This document shows, piece after piece, positions 6,760 through 13,012 of a stretch of 13,012 bases of DNA; position 1 is the stretch's first letter, and every line of letters begins with the position of its first letter. Source of the DNA: an uncultured Clostridia bacterium (GTDB lineage Bacteria > Bacillota > Clostridia > Christensenellales > Aristaeellaceae). Made by a program: the position numbers and the translations under genes. Location of the stretch: NCBI GenBank assembly GCA_946042585.1, contig CAMGDO010000007.1, forward strand, positions 1-13,012, given 5' to 3'. Below the pieces are notes generated by a model. The model was not told where the DNA came from, did not search any database, and saw only the letters and a program-made list of their open reading frames with translations.

Positions 6760-7428
6760 TTATTTGCTCACCAGCTGCTTCATGCGCGGCGTCATATACT
6801 GCACCAGCGCATCCATTTCCTCCTGCTCGGGATACAGCGTCAGAAACCGGTATCCGGCCGGGTGATACAGTTCGATGCGTCCGGCGCGTTTGCGCACCAC
6901 GTAGCGCATCACATCCTCCCACAGGATATGCGTTTCCCCCACCTTCATATGCTGCACGCCCTCACGGTCGCGCACAATGCTGTATGGATCATAGGGAATG
7001 CACCGGGCAAGGCAGCGCAGACGGCTGGGTGCTATCCACACCTGCAGATGCGCGCCGCGATGGTTGACCTCATAATGCAGTTCTTCCCGCCCCTGCAGCC
7101 CCAATACCAGCAGCGCCGCGGCAGCTGACAGGGCAAACAGAATCAGCAGCCGCGGAACCAGCCCGCTGGAAGTAAACAGGCTCACCGCCGTCTGTTTGTC
7201 CGGGGAAAACAACAGTTCACCCAGAAACAGAATCACCGCCAGCAGCATAAGAATCAGCGAAAGCGTCCGCAAAACGCCCAGCACAGTCGTCGCATCTCCC
7301 AGCGGCAGGCGCGAAGCCTGCCACTTGAAGCGCTCATTCTGCTGCAGCGCCGTGATCTGCATGCCGCAGTGCTCGCAGATGGGCGCCGCGCTGTCCGTCT
7401 TACACTTTCTGCAATAATAAACCCGCAT
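6760..7428 (-). CDS. Zinc-ribbon, two-pass membrane protein of unknown function
   Basis: I do not recognise a named family. The 222-residue protein starts with a zinc ribbon: Cys6-x2-Cys9 and Cys18-x2-Cys21 (YCRKCK ... ICEHCG). Two hydrophobic segments follow, about 50-74 and 91-112. The C-terminal 110 residues are soluble and beta-rich in appearance, with an aromatic and basic pattern (ILWEDVMRYVVRKRAGRIELYHP) that resembles a bacterial PH-like domain of the kind often attached to such membrane anchors; that comparison is by eye only. Both the ribbon and the C-terminal domain are probably cytoplasmic. The ATG at 7428 is preceded by GGGGTGG. It lies 65 bases after queT on the same strand with no terminator between, so it may be cotranscribed, though no functional link to queuosine is apparent. 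Confidence 0.8.
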   Translation of the reverse strand: MRVYYCRKCKTDSAAPICEHCGMQITALQQNERFKWQASRLPLGDATTVLGVLRTLSLILMLLAVILFLGELLFSPDKQTAVSLFTSSGLVPRLLILFALSAAAALLVLGLQGREELHYEVNHRGAHLQVWIAPSRLRCLARCIPYDPYSIVRDREGVQHMKVGETHILWEDVMRYVVRKRAGRIELYHPAGYRFLTLYPEQEEMDALVQYMTPRMKQLVSK

Positions 7429-7493
7429 GTGCGTCCACCCCGCTTTCCCTCACATGCCATCAGGCGCAGATATGCGCGTTACAATCTTTCAGG

Positions 7494-7973
7494 TCAGGAA
7501 CGAAACAGCTGCGGACGGCGCTTGAGCGCATGCAGCAGCACATAGCCCAGCACGCCCGCCGAAGCGATCTCGCTGACCGCCATATACAAAACAAAGCCCC
7601 AGTACGTCCGCGATGTGTCCATGTATACATACATCAGGATAAAGGGCACAATCAGTGTGTTGGCGATGATATTCGGCCACGGCGCCCACACCCAGCTGCG
7701 CCTGCGCAGCTTATAGGCGATGAACGCGCCAATCAAGGTGGCAAACGATCCCAGCGCAATGTCCCAGGCCGCGCACCCCGTCAGAAGGTTCGCCAGCACG
7801 CAGCCCAGCGTCAGCCCCGGCACAGCCGCCGGTGTAAAGTACGGCAGCACGCACAGCGCCTCGGAAAAGCGGATTTCCCACAGACCCAGCGCGCTGCTGA
7901 GCCAGGTCAGCACCACATACAGCGCGGCAATCAGTGCCGATTGCGCAACGTAAAGAGCAGAATTCCTTTTCAT
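7494..7973 (-). CDS. queT: QueT family queuosine-precursor transporter (ECF transporter S component)
   Basis: A 159-residue integral membrane protein of the QueT family, thought to be the substrate-binding S component that imports a queuosine precursor (preQ0/preQ1) together with a shared energy-coupling ATPase module. The protein is almost entirely hydrophobic, with about five membrane segments, and begins MKRNSALYVAQSALIAALYVVLTW-like, the usual opening helix. The segment WEIRFSEALCVLPYFTPAAVPGL with its RxSE is characteristic of QueT. The ATG at 7973 lies 10 bases after AAGGAG. A preQ1-I riboswitch aptamer overlaps that ribosome site, which independently supports the substrate. The ECF module genes are not here and are presumably encoded elsewhere. 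The zinc-ribbon gene follows. Confidence 0.93.
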   Translation of the reverse strand: MKRNSALYVAQSALIAALYVVLTWLSSALGLWEIRFSEALCVLPYFTPAAVPGLTLGCVLANLLTGCAAWDIALGSFATLIGAFIAYKLRRRSWVWAPWPNIIANTLIVPFILMYVYMDTSRTYWGFVLYMAVSEIASAGVLGYVLLHALKRRPQLFRS

Positions 7974-7983
7974 TTGTCAAACT

Positions 7984-8026
7984 CTCCTTAGTTTTGTTTT
8001 AGGTGAGGATGGTTTCGAACTCACCT
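7984..8026 (-). promoter_or_regulatory. preQ1-I riboswitch controlling queT translation
   Basis: On the minus strand, AGGTGAG (8026-8020) pairs with CTCACCT (8007-8001) to give a 7-base-pair P1. The 12-base loop reads TTCGAAACCATC. It is followed by an A-rich tail (AAAACAAAACTAAGGAG) that ends in the Shine-Dalgarno AAGGAG (7989-7984). This short stem, loop and A-rich tail joined to the ribosome site is the preQ1 class I layout; the loop cytosines (ACC) could pair with the GG of the Shine-Dalgarno to form the pseudoknot. Binding of preQ1 would hide the ribosome site, so regulation is probably translational; no separate terminator is seen. A TATAAA at 8059-8054 may be the -10, but no good -35 matches it. 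The inverted repeat GGGAAAATTTCCC (8040-8052) lies between. Confidence 0.88.
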
Positions 8027-8059
8027 TTCCCGTTTTTTTGGGAAAATTTCCCTTTTATA

Positions 8060-8283
8060 TGAACGCGCCGTTGCGGGCATAATGCCTGTGGACGCAAAAG
8101 CGCGGTATGTTGGAAACGGTATCAGCCTTCGGCGCATTCTTTCCTGCGGAAAGGACAGCGCTGTCTGTATCGTGCGCCCTCCCGCCAGCGCAGCTTCGCG
8201 CGCGAGGAGCTGCCGCGTCCGCTTTTTCAGAGCGCCTCGGCGCACCTGTTCAGTAAGAAAGCAGCAAGAAAGGAAGGATTCTC
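8060..8283 (+). other. Structured leader/intergenic region before the DUF1540 gene
   Basis: No gene is convincing here; overlapping arginine-rich frames on both strands look like chance. The region contains several dyads: GGCATAATGCC (8077-8087), CTTTCC-TGC-GGAAAG (8139-8153) directly abutting the 12-base palindrome GACAGCGCTGTC (8154-8165), and GCAGCT...AGCTGC (8190-8213) around a CG-repeat core. A T5 run at 8223-8227 follows the last. No promoter scoring well on both boxes was found for the downstream gene. These dyads could be operators or a folded leader; that is inference. Confidence 0.35.
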
Positions 8284-8457
8284 ATGAGTTATCCCGTCAA
8301 CGGCCATCAGTGCATCGACTGCTCCGTGGTTTCCTGCAGGCATCATGACGAAAAAGGTCACTGCAAGCTGGAGCGCATCCAGGTGGAGCCCACCCCCATG
8401 GCCTACACCGGCGAAGCCGCCGACGAAAGCATGTGCGGCAGCTACACCTGCAAGTAA
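8284..8457 (+). CDS. DUF1540 domain-containing small cysteine-rich protein
   Basis: A 57-residue protein too short for usual length cut-offs, with a strong ribosome site (AAGGAAGGA, about 8270-8278) before the ATG at 8284. It matches the DUF1540 pattern common in Clostridia: paired cysteines near the start (Cys10, Cys13, Cys18), Cys27 in GHCKLERIQVEP, and a terminal Cys51 and Cys56 (MCGSYTCK). Four histidines (8, 20, 21, 26) add possible ligands. The six cysteines suggest metal binding, probably zinc; the cellular role of DUF1540 is not known. It is a single gene between a structured 5' region and a strong terminator, so it is likely a monocistronic, well-expressed unit. The nearest neighbour on the left (queT) is divergent and on the right (glycogen phosphorylase) convergent. 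Confidence 0.9.
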   Translation: MSYPVNGHQCIDCSVVSCRHHDEKGHCKLERIQVEPTPMAYTGEAADESMCGSYTCK

Positions 8458-8469
8458 CTCAAAAGCGCA

Positions 8470-8502
8470 GGGCTTTGCGGCATCACCCGCAAAGCCCTTT
8501 TT
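8470..8502 (+). terminator. Intrinsic terminator of the DUF1540 gene
   Basis: GGGCTTTGCG (8470-8479) pairs with CGCAAAGCCC (8488-8497) around an 8-base loop and is followed by TTTTT. It begins 12 bases after the stop. The convergent glycogen phosphorylase ends at 8507; on its strand the hairpin has only a weak T-rich tail (TGCGCTTTTG), so service to that gene is possible but less certain. Confidence 0.92.
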
Positions 8503-8506
8503 CAGC

Positions 8507-10928
8507 TTATCTGAGATGCCAGATTTTGTCGTTGTATTCCTGAATGGTGCGATCGGACGAGAAGATGCCGGACTTGGCCGTGTTGAGCACAGCCATCCGC
8601 AGCCACTTGTCGCGGTCCAGATAATCCTCGTTCACGCGGCGCTGCGCCATGGAATAGCTGCCGAAATCCTTCAGCACAAAGTACCTGTCGTCAAACAGCA
8701 GATCATGATAGAGCGCCTGCAGCGGTAGGACTGTCCGGCAGCACCGTGCCGTCGATCATCTGCGTCAGCGCGCGTCGAATCTCGGCGTTGTTCTCAAATA
8801 TCTGCATGGGATTATAGCCGCCCTCATGCTCCAGCGCTGCCGCCGTATCTGCGCGCATACCGAAGATATAGATATTGTCGGCGCCCACCTGCTCGTGAAT
8901 CTCCACGTTTGCGCCATCCATGGTGCCTATGGTCAGCGCGCCGTTCATCATGAACTTCATATTGCCCGTACCACTGGCCTCCTTGCCCGCGGTGGACAGC
9001 TGCTCGGACAGATCCGTCGCCGGAATAATCGCCTCGGCGGCGGATACATCATAGTTCTCCACGAAGATAATGCGCAGCATCCTGCGCGCGCGGGGCGAGC
9101 GGTCAATCAGCTTGGACAAAGCCAGAATGTAGCGGATGATCAGCTTGGCCTTGTAGTAGCCCGGGCTTGCCTTGGCGCCGAAAATGAACACACGCGGCAC
9201 CATGGTGTAGTTGGGATCATCCATGATGCGGTTGTACAGCACATGAATGTGCAGGGCATTGAGCAGCTGGCGCTTGTATTCATGCAGGCGCTTGCACTGG
9301 CTGTCAAACAAGAAATCCTCCTCAGCCGTCATGTCCTGACGCATCGCCAGCATGCGGTTGAACTGTTGCTTGTTAAAGCGCTTGATCTCGGCAAACTTTT
9401 CGCAAAATGCCTTGTCCTCCGCAAAGGGCGTGAGCTCCTCCAGGCGTTCGGGTTCCTTGTACCACTTGTCGCCAATGGCCTCGGTAATCAGATCGCGCAG
9501 GTGCGTATTGCATGCCATCAGCCAGCGGCGGTGCGTAATGCCGTTGGTGATATAGGAGAATTTCTCCGGCATCAGCGAATAGTAATCCCGGAAGGTATCG
9601 TTTTTGAGAATTTCGCCGTGCAGACGGCTTACGCCGTTGGTGGAGAAGGTCATCGCCACACACAGATTGGCCATGTGCACCTGATCATACGCCAGAATGG
9701 CCATCTTGGCAATCTTGTCCCAGTCGCCCGGGAAGGCGTTCCACAGCCGCGCGCACAGACGGCGGTTCATTTCCTCCAGAATCATATAGATGCGCGGCAG
9801 AAGCTGCTTCACCATCTGCTCAGGCCACTTTTCCAGCGCTTCGCTCAGCACGGTATGGTTGGTGTAGGCGATGGTGCGGCTCACGATAGCCTGCGCCTCG
9901 TCCCAGCCCAGGCCCTCTTCGTCCATCAGGATGCGCATCAGCTCCGGAATTGCCAGACCCGGATGCGTATCGTTGATCTGCACAACCATCTTTTCGGGCA
10001 GCAGATTAAAGCGCGTACCGAAGCGGCGCTTGAAATCCTTGACGGCATACTGCAATGTGGCGCTGGTGAAGAAATAATGCTGCGTCAGGCGCAGACGCTT
10101 GCCCTCATAATGATTATCCTCCGGATACAGCACCTTGCTGATGACGGCAGCCATATCCTGCTCCAGCGCCTTCTCATAATTGCCTGCGGAAAACGCGCCA
10201 AAGTCCATATTGTCACGGGGGCTGCGCGCGCGCCACATGCGCAGGGTGTTCACTGTGTCGCAATCATAGCCGGCGATGGGCATATCGTAGGGCACCGCCA
10301 TCACGGAATGATAGTCGCGCAGGCGAAAATTGGTGCGCCCGTTTTCCTGCACCATGTCCACATGGCCGTCAAAGCGCACTTCCACCGTGTCTTCCGGCGC
10401 AGCCACCTCCCAGGTGTTGCCGTTTTCCAGCCAGTTGTCGGAAATCTCCACCTGCTGGCCGTCCACCAGACGCTGGCGGAACAAGCCGTATTCATAGCGG
10501 ATGGTGCAGCCCATGGCGGGCATTTCCAGCGAGGACAGGCTGTCCAGGAAGCATGCTGCCAGACGGCCCAGACCGCCGTTGCCAAGGCCGGGTTCTGGCT
10601 CCTCGCGGATAATATGACGCCAGTTGATTCCCAGTTCCAGCAGCGCCTCGCGTACATTCTCCATCGAGCACAGATTCAGCGCGTTGCAGTGCAGGCTGCG
10701 CCCCATGAGAAACTCAACCGACAGATAATACAGCCTCTTCCCCATATAGGTCTTGTCGCGCTCGCGCGCGGCAACCCATTTCTGCATGATCTGGTCACGA
10801 ATCGTCGATGCCACGGCCTGATAGATCTGCTGATCGGTCGCGTCTGCCAGGGTGCGTCCGTTATAGCGCTGAATCTTTCCGACAATCGACTGTTTGATGG
10901 ATTCCTTATCAAAAGAAGTGAGCGGCAT
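8507..10928 (-). CDS. glgP: Glycogen/alpha-glucan phosphorylase, reading frame broken near the 3' end
   Basis: A PLP-dependent GT35 enzyme that releases glucose-1-phosphate from glycogen or other alpha-glucans in the cytoplasm. Recognisable blocks include YLSVEFLMGRSL, GLGNGGLGRLAACFLDSL, NDTHPGLAIPELMRI, YTNHTVLSEALEKW, KRLHEYKRQLLN and EASGTGNMKFMMNGA with the PLP lysine near residue 658. The start is the ATG at 10928, with GGAGGG just upstream; a TTG at 10943 is rejected. The first frame stops at 8703 after a short unrelated tail (TAAGALS). The expected C-terminus continues in another frame from about 8725 to the TAA at 8507: 72 residues beginning PLQALYHDLLFDDRYFVL and containing KSGIFSSDRTIQEY, as in intact phosphorylases. 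One extra base (or two missing) near 8723-8735 explains it. The joined protein is about 806 residues, the normal length. Sequencing error or a real mutation cannot be separated here. Confidence 0.93.
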
Positions 10929-10967
10929 ACCATCCCTCCACAAGAAAATGCTGATAATACAATTCAG

Positions 10968-10996
10968 ATTATACCATACTATCCGTGTTTGCTCAA
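10968..10996 (-). promoter_or_regulatory. Predicted sigma-A promoter of glgP
   Basis: On the minus strand: TTGAGC (10996-10991, 4 of 6), 17 bases, then TATAAT (10973-10968) preceded by TGG as an extended -10. The start near 10961 gives a leader of about 33 bases. No carbon-catabolite operator was recognised beside it by eye. Confidence 0.75.
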
Positions 10997-11078
10997 ATGG
11001 TCTTTTCGGTCATTATCCGGTCTGTATAGACAGCTTTTGCCAGTTTTCGCGCGCTGGATGCTCTTCAGCGCTTCTTTC

Positions 11079-11107
11079 TTGCCAGAATCATGCCAGTATG
11101 TTATACT
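11079..11107 (+). promoter_or_regulatory. Predicted sigma-A promoter of the cotH-like gene
   Basis: TTGCCA (11079-11084, 5 of 6) and TATACT (11102-11107, 5 of 6) are separated by 17 bases, with TG at 11099-11100 as an extended -10. The predicted start near 11114 leaves about 23 bases before the ATG at 11137, enough for the GGAGG at 11124-11128. This also rules out the longer upstream reading of the gene. Confidence 0.8.
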
Positions 11108-11136
11108 TTGGAAGACATTTTTCGGAGGACGCCATT

Positions 11137-12855
11137 ATGCGAAGATACCTGCTTCACCTGCTTCCGCTTCTGCTGCTGTCCATGCTTTTGTGCAGCCTGC
11201 CTGCCGTGTCGCACGCCAAGGAAATCAACCGCCTGTATATCTGGAGCGGCGATATTGACTGGAATGCGGGCGATAATCTGCCCGATACAGCCATTCAGTG
11301 GTTTGCCCGCGGCAACACCAACCGTTATCTGTTTCTGCCCTCCGGGATTGACGCTTCCCGTCTGCGCGTCTATTTCACCGGCTCCGCCCAGTCCTTCACC
11401 GTGAACGGCGTCACTGTCAAAAGCGGCGACGTCACAGACGTTTTTGTGCCCGGGAAAAGGGTTACCATCCGCAATGGCAGCAATACCTATCAGGTCATTG
11501 TCGCGCAATCCGCAAATACCGCCGGCGTATACCTCAAGACCAAGTCCGGCAAGATCACCTACATCTCCGAAAGCAAGAAAAATCACGAAAGCGGCTCATG
11601 GTGCATTCAGGATGAAAACGCCTGCACGGTATACCGCAATGCCTTTGAATACATTCGCGTGCGCGGCAATTATTCCTTCTATCCCTATAAGAAGTCCTTT
11701 CACATCAAGCTCAACGACGGTGCGTCCATTCTGGGGATGGACAGCGCCAAGACCTGGCTGCTCATTGCCAGCTATTGCGACAATTCCATGCTGCGCAACG
11801 CGCTGACGCTCGATCTGGCGGCAGCCGTCGGCATGCCCTTCACCACCGATTACCGTTTCGCCGACGTCTATGTGAACACCGTCTACTACGGCACATACAT
11901 CCTCAGCGAAAAGATTCAGGTGAACAAGAACCGCATAAGCATCGCAGACCTTGAGGACGCCACGCAGGCTGTCAACAGCCAGCCGCTCTCCTCCTTCAAG
12001 CAAAAGGGGGTGACCCAATACAAGCGCGGAACCATCAAATATGTGGCCATCGAGAACAATCCTGAGGATATCACCGGCGGATATCTGATGCAGCTGGAGC
12101 TGGATGAACGCTATAAGGAATCAGTGTCCGGTTTTGTCACCCAAAGCGGTCAGGTGGTGCAGCTCAAATCCCCCGAATACGCCTCTCAGGCGCAGGTGGA
12201 GTATATCAGCTCGCTGGTGCAGTCCTTTGAAAACGCCATCAGCGCCAGCGACGGATGCGATCCTGAAACGGGCAGGCATTTCAGTGAAATCGCCGATATG
12301 GACTCGCTGGTGTGCAAATATCTGATCGAAGAAATTACCAAAAATCTGGATGGCAACAAATCGAGCTTCTATCTCTTCAAATATCCCGATTCCGTCAGCG
12401 ACAAGCTGTATTTCGGTCCCGTATGGGATTATGACAACGCCTATGGCAGCTTCGCCGGCGGATACTACAAAAACCAGCTGATCGACCCTGAAGGTCTCTT
12501 CACCGCCACCGACGACTACAAGCATTACTACTGGTTCCCCAAGCTGTATCAGCATGAGGAGTTTGTGGATGCGGTCAAAGCCATGTACAAGGAGCGCTTC
12601 CGCCCCTGTCTGCAGGTGATTCTGGGGCAGGCGCCCTCCAGCGAAAGCACAGGCAATCTGATGTCGCTGTCAGACTACGAAGCCATGCTCACCTGCGCCG
12701 CCGGGGTCAATTTCAGCCGCTGGCGCACCTTTAACGACGAGGATTTGCCCGTTGTAAAAACAGGCGCGGATTTCCCCTCCAATATCGAATATCTGCGCGT
12801 CTTCCTCACCGGGCGCATGGCCTATCTGGATTCCATCTGGCTCACTGAGGAATAA
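11137..12855 (+). CDS. Secreted CotH-family (kinase-fold) protein
   Basis: A 572-residue exported protein. Residues 1-27 form a signal peptide (basic start, leucine-rich core, cleavage likely after SHA). Residues about 65-135 look like a small beta-sandwich domain (LPSGIDASRLRVYF ... VNGVTV). The CotH domain follows: IRVRGNYSFYPYKKSFHIKL (173-191), the place of the family's GRGNSTW...KKPYRIKL; KTWLLIASYCDNSMLRN (205-221); DVYVNTVYYGTYILSEKI (243-260); GGYLMQLELD (314-323); and the metal-binding VWDYDNAYG (429-437). In Bacillus spores CotH phosphorylates coat proteins; in gut Clostridia many CotH proteins are secreted and of unknown substrate. No sortase signal, C-terminal anchor or dockerin is visible. 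The ATG at 11137 is chosen by GGAGG, promoter position and signal peptide, although the frame is open further upstream. Sporulation involvement is not supported by context. Confidence 0.92.
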   Translation: MRRYLLHLLPLLLLSMLLCSLPAVSHAKEINRLYIWSGDIDWNAGDNLPDTAIQWFARGNTNRYLFLPSGIDASRLRVYFTGSAQSFTVNGVTVKSGDVTDVFVPGKRVTIRNGSNTYQVIVAQSANTAGVYLKTKSGKITYISESKKNHESGSWCIQDENACTVYRNAFEYIRVRGNYSFYPYKKSFHIKLNDGASILGMDSAKTWLLIASYCDNSMLRNALTLDLAAAVGMPFTTDYRFADVYVNTVYYGTYILSEKIQVNKNRISIADLEDATQAVNSQPLSSFKQKGVTQYKRGTIKYVAIENNPEDITGGYLMQLELDERYKESVSGFVTQSGQVVQLKSPEYASQAQVEYISSLVQSFENAISASDGCDPETGRHFSEIADMDSLVCKYLIEEITKNLDGNKSSFYLFKYPDSVSDKLYFGPVWDYDNAYGSFAGGYYKNQLIDPEGLFTATDDYKHYYWFPKLYQHEEFVDAVKAMYKERFRPCLQVILGQAPSSESTGNLMSLSDYEAMLTCAAGVNFSRWRTFNDEDLPVVKTGADFPSNIEYLRVFLTGRMAYLDSIWLTEE

Positions 12856-12869
12856 TGCTCTTTCCCTTC

Positions 12870-12893
12870 AAAGACGGCTTTTGCGCCGTCTTT
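12870..12893 (+). terminator. Probable terminator of the cotH-like gene
   Basis: AAAGACGGC (12870-12878) pairs perfectly with GCCGTCTTT (12885-12893) around a 6-base loop, 15 bases after the stop. The T-tract is short (TTTC), so termination may be incomplete. It is the first of several hairpins in this stretch. Confidence 0.6.
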
Positions 12894-12932
12894 CAGACTA
12901 TCAACAAAATGGGCGCACAGCTGCCGGAATGC

Positions 12933-13008
12933 AATGAAGGGGCGCAGCTCCTTCATTTTCTATTCCGCAGAACCGGCTTTGCCGGTTCGAGGAGCGGGGG
13001 CAACCTCG
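12933..13008. repeat. Stacked inverted repeats, possible dispersed intergenic element (may continue past the edge)
   Basis: Three further dyads follow in a row: AATGAAGG (12933-12940) with CCTTCATT (12950-12957), extendable by a few inner pairs; the perfect GAACCGGC-TTT-GCCGGTTC (12970-12988); and CGAGG (12988-12992) with CCTCG (13004-13008). An imperfect direct repeat (GGCGCACAGCT at 12912, GGCGCAGCT at 12941) is also present. This resembles a REP-like intergenic element, but only one copy is visible in this window. Confidence 0.35.
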
Positions 13009-13012
13009 CTTC

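Noticed and set aside
8001..8039. Terminator-like hairpin with a T7 run on the plus strand
   Set aside because: No plus-strand gene ends upstream of it; the stem is the P1 of the preQ1 riboswitch read on the wrong strand.
8021..8348. Arginine-rich short frames on both strands (8021-8245 minus, 8082-8348 plus)
   Set aside because: No ribosome site or family resemblance, and they overlap the riboswitch region and the DUF1540 gene; typical chance frames in GC-rich sequence.
10894..11136. Upstream extension of the cotH-like gene by 81 codons
   Set aside because: It crosses both the glgP promoter and the cotH promoter, and the signal peptide and GGAGG place the start at 11137.
8826..11258. 810-codon open frame on the plus strand opposite glgP
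   Set aside because: It is antisense to glycogen phosphorylase, His/Gln-rich without domain structure, and crosses the glgP promoter and into the cotH-like gene in another frame.
12855..13012. Possible small gene starting at the TAATG overlap after the cotH-like gene
   Set aside because: No separate ribosome site was identified, the frame runs through a terminator and three other hairpins, and the product resembles no family; it cannot be judged because the window ends.

Overview
The window looks like a chromosomal segment of a moderately GC-rich member of the Bacillota, most likely a gut-type Clostridia. The GC level is a visual impression and was not counted. The reasons are the AGGAGG-type ribosome binding sites, sigma-A promoters (often with an extended TGn -10), a preQ1-I riboswitch in front of queT, a DUF1540 protein, a CotH-family secreted protein and a Clostridia-style arginyl-tRNA synthetase. 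The genes are mostly core or housekeeping. I see no tRNA, rRNA, CRISPR array, insertion sequence, phage gene or defence locus.

Layout. 1-2061 (minus): argS followed by dapF, which runs off the left edge. 2242-3674 (plus): a class I glutamine-amidotransferase-like hydrolase (peptidase C26) with a metallophosphoesterase overlapping it by one base, closed by a strong terminator. 3765-5509 (minus): an ECF sigma factor gene and its partner, an anti-sigma protein that joins a cytoplasmic zinc-binding N-terminus to an extracellular DUF4349 coiled-coil domain; the two overlap as ATGA. 5643-6674 (plus): galE, transcribed divergently from the sigma gene from back-to-back promoters. 6760-7973 (minus): queT under a preQ1 riboswitch, then a zinc-ribbon membrane protein of unknown function. 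8284-8457 (plus): a 57-residue DUF1540 protein missed by simple length cut-offs. 8507-10928 (minus): glycogen phosphorylase, whose reading frame is broken near its 3' end. 11137-12855 (plus): a secreted CotH-like protein. 12870-13008 holds a run of hairpins that may be an intergenic repeat.

How the genes work together. The clearest functional unit is the sigma/anti-sigma pair, which should pass an envelope signal through a two-pass membrane protein to gene expression. galE (UDP-sugar supply) next to it and the phosphorylase (glycogen use) are sugar-metabolism genes, but only proximity links them to other genes here. The preQ1 riboswitch and QueT form a self-contained feedback loop for queuosine-precursor uptake. 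Six sigma-A-type promoters with 17-base spacers and three or four intrinsic terminators divide the window into short transcription units.

I found no clearly novel multi-gene system. The observations most worth a second look are the zinc-finger/DUF4349 anti-sigma fusion, the frameshift in glycogen phosphorylase, the altered GHTH motif in the metallophosphoesterase, the structured leader before the DUF1540 gene and the stacked hairpins at the right edge.
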